Below are positions 33,988 through 43,661 of a stretch of 64,000 nt of DNA, one piece after another (the stretch's first letter is position 1; every line of letters starts with the position of its first letter). The translations under genes were made by a program, and so were the position numbers. The stretch comes from M3007 sp033764075 (GTDB taxonomy: Bacteria; Bacteroidota; Bacteroidia; Chitinophagales; Saprospiraceae): NCBI GenBank assembly GCA_033764075.1, contig JANRJH010000005.1, positions 96,085 through 160,084 of the forward strand, read 5' to 3'. Below the pieces are notes generated by a model. It saw only the letters and a program-made list of their open reading frames with translations. It was not told the origin of the DNA and searched no databases.

Positions 33988-34914
33988 TTAGCCCAGGGAG
34001 AGTTCGATGAGTCCGCTCCAGGTGCTGTTGGGGGCGAGCTGTACAAGCCCTTCACCGTTTTGGAACGCGTTGATGTTGCAGGACATGGGCTCGAGGGCTA
34101 TGCTGTTGCGCTCTTCGGGTGTGAACACCTGAAAAAACGGGAACGCCGCGGTTTCCAGGTTCATGCGGAGCTTGCCCAGGCGGCCTTCGGCGAGCAACGG
34201 GTATTGGTCTTCTTTTCCGGTGTAGGCAAAACAGTTGTCAAGCTGCGTTCCGGCTACCGGTGTCGGCCCGGCAAATGCGCTGTAGGCAGTGCGCACACCC
34301 GTGGGCAGCAACCGGTTGTCCACCGCTACCTGTTCGCAGGGCGGCAGGGTGAGCATGTGGTCATCGGTACGGTCGGCCAGCCGGAAGTAGGGATGCCAGC
34401 CGAAGCCCATGGGCATGTCGAAGTGGTTGAGGTTGCGCACCTGCACCTGCATGCGGAAAAGCCCGCGCGTGTACACCGAAAATTCGAGGTCAAGCTGGAA
34501 CGGGAAGGGGAAGTGCGCGTATTTGCCGCTGTAATGGTAGGAGCAGGTGATGGCGGCGTAGTGGTTGGTGAGCACCACGCGATCTACAGCAAACGCCTCC
34601 TTGCGCACAAAACCGTGAATGGCGTTTCCGGTGGCGGCGTTGTTGATGGGGAAAAGGTATTCCTGCCCGAAAAAGGAATACCGCCCCCCATCCAGCCGGT
34701 TGGGAAAGGGAAAAAGCACGGCACTTTTGCCGCCCTTTGCCTCCGCGAGCGCTTCCGGCGTTTCGTAGCCGTCGAGGACGGGCCGGCTGTTCAGGACGAT
34801 CTGCAGGACGTTGGCGCCGGCGGCCGGCGCCAGGTGCAATGCCGTTTGGCCGTCGGCGGATGCCAGGCGGTACAGCTCGTACGGGCCAAAGGGTTGTTTC
34901 TGGATGGTAAACAT
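33988..34914 (-). CDS. Aldose 1-epimerase family protein
   Basis: 308 aa, the usual mutarotase length. Galactose-mutarotase-like motifs: a sugar-binding NRLDGGRYSFFGQEYLFPIN, the first catalytic His in NAIHGFVRKEAFAV, the GWHPYFRLA His, and a late Glu region (SIALEPMSCNINAFQNGEG). It interconverts sugar anomers. The aldehyde dehydrogenase gene lies 33 nt upstream, possibly on one transcript. Confidence 0.87.
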   Translation of the reverse strand: MFTIQKQPFGPYELYRLASADGQTALHLAPAAGANVLQIVLNSRPVLDGYETPEALAEAKGGKSAVLFPFPNRLDGGRYSFFGQEYLFPINNAATGNAIHGFVRKEAFAVDRVVLTNHYAAITCSYHYSGKYAHFPFPFQLDLEFSVYTRGLFRMQVQVRNLNHFDMPMGFGWHPYFRLADRTDDHMLTLPPCEQVAVDNRLLPTGVRTAYSAFAGPTPVAGTQLDNCFAYTGKEDQYPLLAEGRLGKLRMNLETAAFPFFQVFTPEERNSIALEPMSCNINAFQNGEGLVQLAPNSTWSGLIELSLG

Positions 34915-34946
34915 AGGGCGAAGTTAGGGCGCTATTGTTAAATTCT

Positions 34947-36368
34947 CTACAGCCACCGTGTAAGTGCCTGCACCAGCCATTTCACCGCCATCGGGTGTCT
35001 TTCGTATGGCGGCCGGAACAATTGCGTCAGCGGGAACAGGCGGTTTTGGCGCACAATGGAACGGGCGTTGCTGAACTCCATAAAGGCGTAATGGCCGTGC
35101 CCGTTTCCGATGCCGCTGTAATTGACTCCCCCGAAGGGCAGGTGGGGGTTGTAAAACTGAAGCGCCAGGTCGTTGATGGCGGTCGTGCCCGCCCGGCTCT
35201 CCCGGATCAGTGTATTTATGGTTGATTTTTTTCGGCTAAACACGTAAAAAGCCAGGGGCTGCGGGGTGTTGCGCACAAATGCTATGGCCTCATCCAGCGT
35301 GGCGTACGGGCGGAAGGGCAACAGGGAAGCAAATATCTCGTCGGCCCAAAGCAGGGCGTTGTCGGGCACCCCGGTCAGCAGGGTAGGTTCGAGGTATCGC
35401 TCTGTTACATCGGTACGCCCTCCAAAGGCGATTTTCCCGCCCTTGCGCACCGCATCGTCGATAAACTGACTGGCCCTTTCGAAGTGGCGGTCGTGGATGA
35501 GCCGGCACAAGTCGGGCGACGCCTGCCGAGCTTCCGGGGTAGCGCCATATTGTCGCTCTATGGCCCGTGCGGTTTTTTCCACCAGCGCGTCGTGTACGCT
35601 GTGGTGCACCAGCACATAGTCGCACTCCACGCAGCTTTGGCCGGCGTTCATGCCGTTGATCCAGGCGAGTTGCGCCGCTGCGTGGTCGAGGTCGGCCGTT
35701 TCATCGACGATCACCGGGTTTTTGCCGCCCAGTTCAAGGGTGACCGAGGTGAGGTGACGGGCGGCGGCCTCCATCACTTTTTTGCCGATATGCGGGCTGC
35801 CGGTAAAAAAAACGTGGTTGAAAGGAAGCGCCAGCAGTTGCTGCGCGGTTTCGGCGTCGCCCTCCACCAGGCAAACCTCTTCCGGCGGAAATAATTCCGC
35901 CACGATGCGCCCCATGAGCGCCGCGCTGGCCGGCGCGTGCTCCGAGGGTTTGATCATTACACAGTTCCCGGCCGCAATGGCCGCTACCAGCGGGATAAAG
36001 GTCAGGTTGACCGGGAAGTTCCAGGGTGAGATGATCAGGCAGACCCCCTTAGGCTCGTACCGGACCACCGAACGGGTGCCAAACAAAACCATCGGGGCGG
36101 CGGTGTGGCGAGGCGCCATCCAGGACCGCAGGTGGCGGATCACGTGTCGGATTTCGGTGTTCACCGTACCGATCTCGGTGATGTCGGCCTCCACCGGCCC
36201 CTTGCGCAAGTCGGCCCACACGGCCTCCCGGATCTCCTTTTGATGGCGCAACATGGCATCGTGCAATCCACGAAGTTTGCGAATGCGTTCGGCCGGCGTA
36301 GTGCGCGCCACAGCCCATTGGTGTTCAGATTGCCGGCTAAAAACAGCTTCAATGTGTTCGTTTTTCAA
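34947..36368 (-). CDS. Aldehyde dehydrogenase family protein
   Basis: 473 aa. Class-3-like ALDH: Asn of the oxyanion hole in SPWNFPVNLT (N117), the catalytic base E212 (LELGGKNPVI), and nucleophile C246 (GMNAGQSCVECDYVLV). Rossmann features are seen in MIKPSEHAPASAALMGR and HVFFTGSPHIGKKVMEAAA. The absence of a long C-terminal membrane anchor (it ends KWLVQALTRWL) suggests a soluble enzyme. It oxidises aldehydes with NAD(P); no substrate can be named. Confidence 0.93.
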   Translation of the reverse strand: MKNEHIEAVFSRQSEHQWAVARTTPAERIRKLRGLHDAMLRHQKEIREAVWADLRKGPVEADITEIGTVNTEIRHVIRHLRSWMAPRHTAAPMVLFGTRSVVRYEPKGVCLIISPWNFPVNLTFIPLVAAIAAGNCVMIKPSEHAPASAALMGRIVAELFPPEEVCLVEGDAETAQQLLALPFNHVFFTGSPHIGKKVMEAAARHLTSVTLELGGKNPVIVDETADLDHAAAQLAWINGMNAGQSCVECDYVLVHHSVHDALVEKTARAIERQYGATPEARQASPDLCRLIHDRHFERASQFIDDAVRKGGKIAFGGRTDVTERYLEPTLLTGVPDNALLWADEIFASLLPFRPYATLDEAIAFVRNTPQPLAFYVFSRKKSTINTLIRESRAGTTAINDLALQFYNPHLPFGGVNYSGIGNGHGHYAFMEFSNARSIVRQNRLFPLTQLFRPPYERHPMAVKWLVQALTRWL

Positions 36369-36569
36369 AATAATATTTTTTAGTTTTGATTTTTGTTGTG
36401 TTTATTATCGGGAAGATTGGCGAATTTAGTTAAAATGTCAAAAAAATCGCATATGGATTTGTCCGGAAAAAAAATAACCCCTAAAATTGGACTTCGTAAC
36501 AATACCCAAGGCCCGAAAAACGTAATCTTTTTTGGAAACCCTTATTCGTTCATTAAAATAGTTGTGTTT

Positions 36570-36875
36570 ATGGAAATCAGAGTTCAATCCTTGCATTTCC
36601 ACGCCGATGAGAAGCTGGTAAGCTACGCTACGCAAAAATTGTCTCGACTGGAGCGCTTTTTTGACCGCATCACCGCCGTGGATGTCTTTTTTAAACTGCA
36701 GGAAAAAGGAGGACGCATACATGAGAAAATTGCCGAAATTCGACTGATGATTCCGGGTGGTTATGTGCTGGATAAAAAAACCGCCGAAACTTTTGAGGCC
36801 GCCGTGGACATGAGCATTGACACCCTGAAACGCCAACTGAAAAGGGTGAAGGAAAAAAGGCTTGAAAGGGCGTAA
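36570..36875 (+). CDS. hpf: Ribosome hibernation-promoting factor (HPF/RaiA family, short form)
   Basis: 101 aa. The fold motif MEIRVQSLHFHADEKLVSYA, KLSRLERFFDRITAVDVFFK, and IAEIRLMIPGGYVLDKKTA fit HPF, as does the end SIDTLKRQLKRVKEKRLERA. It binds 30S subunits and stops translation in stationary phase. Start chosen at ATG 36570, where the fold begins; an open frame extends upstream but with no resemblance. Confidence 0.88.
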   Translation: MEIRVQSLHFHADEKLVSYATQKLSRLERFFDRITAVDVFFKLQEKGGRIHEKIAEIRLMIPGGYVLDKKTAETFEAAVDMSIDTLKRQLKRVKEKRLERA

Positions 36876-36925
36876 AGCCGGTCCGAAAGGAAAGACGTTG
36901 GCGCATGTGCCCAAAGGGGCGGGTG

Positions 36926-36957
36926 GTGTCGGGGTGCCAGTCAATCCACCCCGACAC
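36926..36957 (+). terminator. Hairpin after hpf
   Basis: Perfect 11-bp stem GTGTCGGGGTG / CACCCCGACAC with a 10-nt loop, about 50 nt past the hpf stop. It lacks a T-run, so it may act as a 3' stabiliser rather than an intrinsic terminator. Confidence 0.5.
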
Positions 36958-37066
36958 TTACGCCCGGCAATCCGCAAAAAAGGAAAATGCGCCAGGATGT
37001 TTGCCCGCTCTTGTCATTCCGGTGTCTTTATTTCAGGAAGGCATAAGCGGGAGACGGATTTTTTTG

Positions 37067-37074
37067 TACCTTTG
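37067..37074 (+). promoter_or_regulatory. Promoter -7 box TACCTTTG
   Basis: TAnnTTTG only 5 nt before the ATG at 37080. Transcription would give a very short or leaderless mRNA, unless translation starts at the Met of SAMHVRV (37095). Confidence 0.5.
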
Positions 37075-37079
37075 TAAAT

Positions 37080-37451
37080 ATGTTTCGGTCTGCTATGCAC
37101 GTCCGGGTGGCGGGCGTGTTGTTCATGGGGGTTTTTCTCTTGTCTTTCGGGCTGCGTTCCGCGCACGGATGGCTGTCCCATGCAGATGAACACATACATG
37201 AGGTCTGCGATGCGGACCACAATGGCCGGCAGAAACACATTCACGACGATCGGTACAAGCCGGACCACTGTCAGTTGTGCGCGTTTTTTCTCTCTGCGTC
37301 GGTTTTACCCGAGCGCATAACCCTGCGCTTGCCGGCGAGGGATTTCCCTTTTGTGTTGTTGCCGTTCGCAGCAGTGTGCCGGGCCGGAACAGCACTGTCG
37401 TCCAACCGGGGCAGGGCGCCCCCGATGGGTGTGTTTACCCGCACTGCCTGA
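37080..37451 (+). CDS. Small His-rich membrane or secreted protein upstream of a TonB receptor
   Basis: 123 aa with an N-terminal hydrophobic segment (VAGVLFMGVFLLSFGLRSAH). Residues 33-65 are rich in potential metal ligands: SHADEHIHEVCDADHNG, RQKHIHDDRYKPDHCQLC. A hydrophobic patch and an Arg/Pro tail follow. Position immediately before a TonB-dependent receptor and an acidic lipoprotein suggests a role in handling zinc or copper. The function is inferred from composition and context only. Confidence 0.72.
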   Translation: MFRSAMHVRVAGVLFMGVFLLSFGLRSAHGWLSHADEHIHEVCDADHNGRQKHIHDDRYKPDHCQLCAFFLSASVLPERITLRLPARDFPFVLLPFAAVCRAGTALSSNRGRAPPMGVFTRTA

Positions 37452-37483
37452 CACATCTTTTCTTTCTGACCAACCATTAAGGT

Positions 37484-39829
37484 ATGACTCGAACCCACCG
37501 CGTGGCGTGGGCTTTCGGCATTTTGTGGTGTGGGCCGGCCCTCAGCCTGCCCGCGCAACACTGCCACACCCCGCTCAGAGGGTACGTATTCGACGCTGAA
37601 ACCAGGGAGCCGCTTCCCTTCGCAACCGTCCGACTGCCGGATGCCGGCAGGGGCACGCAAACAGACGAGTCGGGGGCATTCGCCATTCCGGACTTGTGCA
37701 CCGACAGCGTGTATGCTGTTGAGGTAAGCCACATTGGCTGCATACACCAGACGCAGGTGGTGAAGTTGAGCGAAACAACCGAGCTTCTTTTCCAACTGGT
37801 GCACGACGACGCCTTGCTGCAGGAGATCATCGTGGCGGAAAAAGCCTACACGCCGCCGCCCATTCAGGCGGAATCTGTGGTGCGCCGGGAAGACCTGTCC
37901 GCCACCCAGGGGCTCAACCTGGGAGAAACCCTCCGCCGCCTGCCCGGCGTGAGCACCCTGAACACCGGCGCCACCATCTCCAAGCCGGTGATCCAGGGGC
38001 TGCATTCCAACCGGATCGCTGTGGTGCAAAACAACCTGGCGATCGAAGGGCAGCAGTGGGGTAGCGAGCACGCACCCGAAGTCGACCCGTTTGCCGCCGC
38101 CCAGATACGGGTGGTGAAAGGCGCCTCCGGCGTTCGTTACGGGGTGGGCGCTATGGCCGGCGCCGTGGTGCTGGAGCCGGCGCCCCTGCGCGAAGCCGAC
38201 GGCCTGGGGGGCTGGCTTTCCCTCGGCGGCTTTAGCAACGGACGCAGCGGGGTGGCCAGTGGCGCACTCGACTATCGATTGCCGGGTTCTCCTTTTGCCC
38301 TCCGGGTACAAGGTACCGCCAAACGCAGCGGAAACCTGCGGGCGCCCGACTATTGGCTTGGCAATACCGGCGCTGCCGAACTGAACGGCTCGGCCACTGC
38401 CGGCTGGGCCGCCGGGCGCTGGCGTCACGAGCTCAGCGGGTCGGTTGTCAACCAGCGCTTCGGCATCCTGCGCGCAGCGCACATCGGCAACCTGACCGAC
38501 CTGCAGAAAGCCATCGAGAGCGACACGCCGCGCAACAACCCCAACTATTTTACCTACGACATCGAAAGGCCATATCAGGACGTGCAACACAGTGTCGGGC
38601 AATTCAAAACAAGTTACCGCCTGTCGGACCAGTGGAAGCTGAGCGGGCAACTGGCCCGCCAGTTCAACCGCCGACGGGAGTTTGATGTGGTGCGCAGCAA
38701 CAGCTCGGCAGCCGGCAAGCCCCAGCAGTCCTTCCGGCTGGCCACCACCACGCTCGATGTGACCGCCGAACACTTGCCGATCAACCACTGGCAGGGCGGG
38801 GTGGGCGTACAGGCGTTCCAACAGCACAATGAAGTCGGAAAAGATGGCCTGATACCCGACTTCGACAGCTACGGCGCCTCCGTCTGGGCCATGGAGCGCT
38901 GGCGCCGGTTCCCCAGCCCCTGGGAGCTGGAGTTCGGGCTTCGTTACGACTACCGCAGCGCACGTGCTGTGACCGAGGGCAACCTCATGGACATCGACAC
39001 CACCGTGCATTTTGCCAACCTGTCGGGCACAGCAGGCGTCGCCTACCACCTCAACCCGTACCTGCGCATTCAGTTGAACAGTGGTTATGCCTGGCGACCG
39101 CCTTCGGTGTACGAGTTGTTTGCCCGCGGGGTGCACCACGGCACTGCCACTTACGAACAGGGGAGACCCGATCTGCTGGCGGAAAAATCGTGGAACACCC
39201 AGTTGAGCCTGGTGTATGCCCGCGCCGGCAAGGAGGTGAGCCTGACGTTGTACCGCAACCAGGCCCGGGATTTCATCTACCTCGATCCCCAGAATGATTT
39301 TGTGCTGACCATCCGCGGCGCCTATCCGGCGTATTTCTACGCCCAGGCCGACGCCGTGCTGCAAGGCTTCGACGCGCGCGTCGACTGGCCGCTGTTCGCC
39401 GGCCTGTCCGTAGAGGCCGCCGCCGGCCTTGTCCGGGGCTATCGCATGGCTGCCGACTCCGGAGAGACCGACCTGCACCGCGACTGGCTGCCGCTGATGC
39501 CCGTCGACCGCTTTCAATACGGTCTGCGATACACTTTCGGCCGGAAACCGGACAGAAGCCCGACGTTCCTGCGCCTGAGCGCCACCACCGCGCTGGAACA
39601 AACCCGGATACCCGAAGCCGGACTGCTCGCCCCGGCCCCGCCGGCATTCACGTTCCTGACCCTCGACGCCGCCCATACCCTCCGTGTGGGCAAACAACCG
39701 CTTGAAATAGGCCTGATGATTCAGAACCTGACCAACCTGCGCTACCGCGAATACCTCAATTTCTTCCGGTTTTATGCCGATGAACCAGGCGTAAACGCAG
39801 GCCTGCGCGTCCGTATGGGTTTTGAATAA
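37484..39829 (+). CDS. TonB-dependent receptor (probably metal uptake, ZnuD-like)
   Basis: 781 aa, exported. An N-terminal carboxypeptidase-D-like regulatory domain (YVFDAETREPLPFATVRLPD) is followed by the plug (LGETLRRLPGVSTLNTGATI, QGLHSNRIAVVQNNLAIEGQ, QWGSEHAPEVDPFAAAQIRV, VKGASGVRYGVGAMAGAVVL) and a 22-strand barrel. It ends with the typical aromatic strand (NAGLRVRMGFE). The plug text QQWGSEHAPEVDP is shared with ZnuD-type receptors. It moves a substrate across the outer membrane using TonB energy. The flanking His-rich protein and acidic lipoprotein support a metal substrate. Confidence 0.85.
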   Translation: MTRTHRVAWAFGILWCGPALSLPAQHCHTPLRGYVFDAETREPLPFATVRLPDAGRGTQTDESGAFAIPDLCTDSVYAVEVSHIGCIHQTQVVKLSETTELLFQLVHDDALLQEIIVAEKAYTPPPIQAESVVRREDLSATQGLNLGETLRRLPGVSTLNTGATISKPVIQGLHSNRIAVVQNNLAIEGQQWGSEHAPEVDPFAAAQIRVVKGASGVRYGVGAMAGAVVLEPAPLREADGLGGWLSLGGFSNGRSGVASGALDYRLPGSPFALRVQGTAKRSGNLRAPDYWLGNTGAAELNGSATAGWAAGRWRHELSGSVVNQRFGILRAAHIGNLTDLQKAIESDTPRNNPNYFTYDIERPYQDVQHSVGQFKTSYRLSDQWKLSGQLARQFNRRREFDVVRSNSSAAGKPQQSFRLATTTLDVTAEHLPINHWQGGVGVQAFQQHNEVGKDGLIPDFDSYGASVWAMERWRRFPSPWELEFGLRYDYRSARAVTEGNLMDIDTTVHFANLSGTAGVAYHLNPYLRIQLNSGYAWRPPSVYELFARGVHHGTATYEQGRPDLLAEKSWNTQLSLVYARAGKEVSLTLYRNQARDFIYLDPQNDFVLTIRGAYPAYFYAQADAVLQGFDARVDWPLFAGLSVEAAAGLVRGYRMAADSGETDLHRDWLPLMPVDRFQYGLRYTFGRKPDRSPTFLRLSATTALEQTRIPEAGLLAPAPPAFTFLTLDAAHTLRVGKQPLEIGLMIQNLTNLRYREYLNFFRFYADEPGVNAGLRVRMGFE

Positions 39830-39879
39830 AATGGCACAACCGATTAAAAACATTTTTTCACTAACTCAATTCTGTACAC

Positions 39880-40419
39880 ATGAACAAGTACCTCCTTTTG
39901 CTCCTGCTCGCCCTTCCGCTGGGCTTTGTCGCCTGCAACAATGACGACGACGACGACAACGACGACACCGAACAGGAACTCATCACCACCGTGGAACTGC
40001 ACTTCACCGGCCCGGGTCTGGATCGCCGCTTCGAAGTGGAAGACCTGGACGGCCCGGGCGGCAACCCGCCCACCGTGGACACCATCGTGCTGCCGCCCCT
40101 GACGGGCAACATCAACTGCTACATCCACGTCTACGACCGCAGCAAGAACCCGCAAGAAGACATCACCGAGGAGATTCTGGAAGAAGATGAGGAACACCTC
40201 TTTGTCTTCAATATCCAGGGGGCGGACATGACCTTCGTATACGACAGCTTCGACGACAACGGCGCCCCTCTGGGTGTCGAAACCATCTGGACGACCGATC
40301 AGCCCGGTTCCGGACAACTCCGCGTTACGCTGTACCACGAACCCACCAACAAGATGAACCTCGCCGACCCCGGCGGGGAGGTGGATGTGGAGGTGACCTT
40401 CCCGGTTAAGATTCAATAA
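39880..40419 (+). CDS. Acidic lipoprotein of the TonB cluster
   Basis: 179 aa. Lipobox LGFVAC at residues 13-18 followed by an Asp run (NNDDDDDNDD). A compact domain follows (ITTVELHFTGPGLDRRFEVE, CYIHVYDRSKNPQEDITEEI, LRVTLYHEPTNKMNLADP) that alternates acidic patches with beta strands. It could bind divalent metal at the outer-membrane face and hand it to the receptor upstream. It lies 50 nt after the receptor gene and is probably co-transcribed. No known domain is recognised. Confidence 0.78.
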   Translation: MNKYLLLLLLALPLGFVACNNDDDDDNDDTEQELITTVELHFTGPGLDRRFEVEDLDGPGGNPPTVDTIVLPPLTGNINCYIHVYDRSKNPQEDITEEILEEDEEHLFVFNIQGADMTFVYDSFDDNGAPLGVETIWTTDQPGSGQLRVTLYHEPTNKMNLADPGGEVDVEVTFPVKIQ

Positions 40420-40420
40420 T

Positions 40421-40541
40421 GTCGAGTGTCGAGTGTCGAGTGTCGAATGTCGAGTGTCGAATTCGTGTACGTTTGGTCATCCCGGATAATCAAGCGTACA
40501 CGATTCGACACTCGACATTCGACATTCGACACTCGACATTC
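40421..40541. repeat. Inverted heptamer repeat (GTCGAGT)
   Basis: Left arm of GTCGAGT units, core TCGTGTACG..CGTACACGA (itself inverted), right arm of ACTCGAC/ATTCGAC units. It fills the gap between two convergent genes and could form a long hairpin, possibly a shared transcription stop. Confidence 0.88.
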
Positions 40542-40544
40542 GCT

Positions 40545-43484
40545 TCATTTTTTCACAAATGATCCGTTGCCCAGCAACTGGCCGTTTTGCATTTCAATCC
40601 GGAAATAATATACGCCCGGATGCCAGGTTTCGCATGGCAGCGCAAACGTGTTTCGGGATTCTTCGCGCATGAACAACAGGGTGCCGTCGGAGCGATAGAC
40701 ATGGAGCCGGAGCCGGTTGTCGGGTGAAGCGCCCAGCAGTTCCAGTATCGCTTGTTCGGTTGCCGGGTTGGGAAACACCCGGACAGCATACCGGGGCATT
40801 GCGGGCTGCCAGGCGCCTACACGGATGAAGTTTTCGCCCAGTCGGTGCCGGGTGGTGTTGGTGATTACCGGGTCATTAAAGTCGAAGTAGATGGCCGCGC
40901 GGTTCAGCAGGTCGGTTTCCAGGGGTGCGTCGGCCTTCGGTTTGATGCGGTATTCAACATACCCGTTAGAGGCGTCGAGGTTCACGTTGCTGTCGGGCAG
41001 GAGGATGTTTTCAAAATCAAAAACCAGTATGTTGCCGGGTTCGATTTCGAACGTGTAAGGGTGGCTGGCCGGCCCCGGTCTGGCGGTTTGGGAGTCGAAC
41101 CAGTCGGCCAGGGTGTCGCGGATTACCACATTGAAGGCCGTATCGGTGCCTGTATTTTGAAAACGAATCAGGTAGCGCATTTCGGTACCCGGGCGTATGT
41201 AGCCGTCGGGTCCATAGCCGGTGGGGAAGCCCTGTTTGTCGTTGGGGTCGTAGGCGCCTATGTTTCGGGTGCAGTCTACGTCCAGCCAAGGGTCGCCGTT
41301 GCCGATAGGCAACTGGTTGACAAAACCGGTGCTGAACGCCTGTCCGGTTTGCGCACACCCTTCCACCACGGCGGACGGGCTGGGGCTGACCGGCGCCAGG
41401 GGCTCCTGGGTAACCTCTAACCGCCAGGTGCTGCCATTGGCCGGCACGCTCACGAACATGGAGGCGCCGGCAGCGAGGGGCGCTGCCTGGCCCTGCAACA
41501 TGACCTGGTCTTCGATGACGATGTATTGCAAAGGCGCCGACATGTCGCCGGTGCCCGTGTTCCGGATCTCAAAGCGCAGCGAATCGTTGTCGCAATCTGC
41601 CCGCACGTCCAGCAGGGCGCCCGACCAGGCAGGGTCAACCGGGGTACACAGGGTGTCGGGATAAATATGGGCCTCGGTGCAGTGGGTCTGGCCGAGGACG
41701 GCATTACAGGACACCAAAACAAGGATGGAGAAAAAACCGCCCTGAAACGGTTCAACATCACCGATACTAAAACGATACCGGTTGTTTCCCAAATCCTGGT
41801 GGGGTACGCTGGCCCCTTGAAAGGCGAGCCATGGGTCCAGGGTCACGTCAACATAGGCGTCTACGGCTCGCTCAAAGCCTTGGTTCACATATTGAACCTT
41901 GTACTGGCTGATGAAGCAACGACGCAGCAGCGGCGTCAGGATGTCCACCGCCAACAAAGGGCAAAAACCGCTGGTGATTTGGATGCTGAAATTGACCACG
42001 GCCGAGTCGCCCTGGGTGGGTATGGACGCCGGCAGATCGTTGGTGCAAACCTGGATCTGCGGGGAGTTGGCAATCAGGCGAACGGTATAGTCGCCCGGCG
42101 CCACCGCCACCTGGTAAAAACCGTTTGCGTTGGTCAGGGCATAAAACGTATCGGTTGTATTGAATGCCTGCACCACCAGGGCGCCGATGCCCAGTTCGGT
42201 GGCGTCGGTCAGGCAGTCGGTGTTTTCATCCCACCGGACGAAGCCGTTGATCTTCGCGCAAGGGTCGGGGTTGGGGTCGATGGTCACCAACTGGGTGTAC
42301 GCCTGCCCTAATCCGTCTTGTATGGTCATGGTATACAGGCCGGGTGGCAAATCCACCGTCAGGGGCGACGCCGGAAACGGCTGTGCGCCGCTCACCGGGC
42401 CCGACCAGGTGAGGGTAAAGGGCGGTGTGCCGCCCGTGACCTGAAAAATGGTGGTGCCGTTGCAGTTCAGGCTGCTGGACAGGTAGAAAGATGGATATTG
42501 GCGCAGCAACTGGTAGGTTCGCTCCTGGGTACACCCGGAATTCAGGTTGGTGATGGTGACGATGTAGGTGCCGGAGTCCAGATTCACCAGGGTGGCGCTG
42601 GTGTCGCCGGTGTTCCATTCAAAGCTGTATGGCGTGTTGGCGGGTACGCCGGTCAGGATGATGGATCCGTTTTGTAAATCCTGAGCGGGGTTGGTCAGAA
42701 GCGACGATACCAAGGCAGGCTGCAGGTCGAGCACTACATCACAATTGGACACGGTGCACCCCAACACGTCGGTCACCGTGACACAATATATCCCCGCCGA
42801 CAGGTTGGTCACTTCTTGTGTCGTAGTGCCGTTGCTCCAGAGGTATTGATAAGGTGGTGTTCCGCCGTTGACGAGCACACTGATGGCGCCGTCGGATGCA
42901 CAGGCATCCTGCACGTCGGTGTCAACGGTGAGGCTGAACCCGATATTCACCCGGTCGCTGGCCGTGCATCCGTTGTTCTGGTCGGTCACCACCAGCTCGT
43001 AATACGGTCCGCCCCAGGCCGGGTCTATGGTGATGCTGAATTGGTTGGAGGAGAAACCGCCAGGGCCAGTCCACTGGTAATCATACTGACCTAGGGGCGA
43101 CACCGGCGAAAGGATCACCGGTTGTGGGCTGGAGCAGTCGAACGTGATGTCCGGCCCGGCATCTACCAGGGGTGCTACAATATCCTCTACAATGATCACC
43201 TGGTTTGTGGCCGTACAACCGTTCGCCTGATCGGTCAGGGAGATGGTGTACACGCCGGGTACCGTCACTACGATGGTTACATCCGGGCTGTTGAATCCGC
43301 CCGGCCCCGTCCAATTGTATACCGGATCGGTGGCATTATTCGCGAAGGCGGTGATCGGGATTTCCAGGATTTCGCAGGTCAATGTACCGCCCGGCGGATC
43401 AATAAATACGGAACATTGGGCCTGTCCGCGTTGCGCAGTAGTGGCGAGCAATAAAAGAGCAAGAATAGGAAAGATGCGCTTCAT
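40545..43484 (-). CDS. Large secreted protein with SprB repeats and T9SS sorting domain
   Basis: 979 aa from ATG 43484; a signal peptide (KRIFPILALLLLATTAQRGQ) decides the start. Ig/PKD-like modules come first (PVYNWTGPGGFNSPDVTIVV). SprB-type repeats (GGTPPYQYLWSNGTTTQEVT, LSAGIYCVTVTDVLGC) lie near residues 200-270. A Cna-like domain, a DUF11/conserved-repeat region (GTEMRYLIRFQNTGTDTAFN) and a type A sorting domain follow (VRVFPNPATEQAILELLGAS, WHPGVYYFRIEMQNG). SprB proteins are gliding or surface adhesins. It is exported to the cell surface by T9SS. Confidence 0.87.
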   Translation of the reverse strand: MKRIFPILALLLLATTAQRGQAQCSVFIDPPGGTLTCEILEIPITAFANNATDPVYNWTGPGGFNSPDVTIVVTVPGVYTISLTDQANGCTATNQVIIVEDIVAPLVDAGPDITFDCSSPQPVILSPVSPLGQYDYQWTGPGGFSSNQFSITIDPAWGGPYYELVVTDQNNGCTASDRVNIGFSLTVDTDVQDACASDGAISVLVNGGTPPYQYLWSNGTTTQEVTNLSAGIYCVTVTDVLGCTVSNCDVVLDLQPALVSSLLTNPAQDLQNGSIILTGVPANTPYSFEWNTGDTSATLVNLDSGTYIVTITNLNSGCTQERTYQLLRQYPSFYLSSSLNCNGTTIFQVTGGTPPFTLTWSGPVSGAQPFPASPLTVDLPPGLYTMTIQDGLGQAYTQLVTIDPNPDPCAKINGFVRWDENTDCLTDATELGIGALVVQAFNTTDTFYALTNANGFYQVAVAPGDYTVRLIANSPQIQVCTNDLPASIPTQGDSAVVNFSIQITSGFCPLLAVDILTPLLRRCFISQYKVQYVNQGFERAVDAYVDVTLDPWLAFQGASVPHQDLGNNRYRFSIGDVEPFQGGFFSILVLVSCNAVLGQTHCTEAHIYPDTLCTPVDPAWSGALLDVRADCDNDSLRFEIRNTGTGDMSAPLQYIVIEDQVMLQGQAAPLAAGASMFVSVPANGSTWRLEVTQEPLAPVSPSPSAVVEGCAQTGQAFSTGFVNQLPIGNGDPWLDVDCTRNIGAYDPNDKQGFPTGYGPDGYIRPGTEMRYLIRFQNTGTDTAFNVVIRDTLADWFDSQTARPGPASHPYTFEIEPGNILVFDFENILLPDSNVNLDASNGYVEYRIKPKADAPLETDLLNRAAIYFDFNDPVITNTTRHRLGENFIRVGAWQPAMPRYAVRVFPNPATEQAILELLGASPDNRLRLHVYRSDGTLLFMREESRNTFALPCETWHPGVYYFRIEMQNGQLLGNGSFVKK

Positions 43485-43589
43485 GAGCAGTCGTATTGGT
43501 GGAATGTCTTTATTGGACACTACAAATGTCCAACCTGCTGCTTTCCTACAAAAACACAATTTAATTTAATTGTAGTCAAAAATTTTATT

Positions 43590-43597
43590 TATTTTTG
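43590..43597 (+). promoter_or_regulatory. Promoter -7 box TATTTTTG
   Basis: TAnnTTTG in an AT-rich gap, 64 nt before the start at 43662. Confidence 0.45.
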
Positions 43598-43661
43598 TTG
43601 AATAATTTAAAATCAATTATTTAAAGAATGGTTTGTTTTCAACGATCCTAAAATTTTCCGC

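Noticed and set aside
34919..34926. TAACTTCG as a -7 box for the aldose epimerase
   Set aside because: Only 5 nt from the ATG and off consensus by one base; transcription would start inside the gene.
37271..39853. 860-codon open frame on the minus strand
   Set aside because: It is the antisense of the TonB receptor; high GC keeps stops rare. The plus strand has full receptor motifs.
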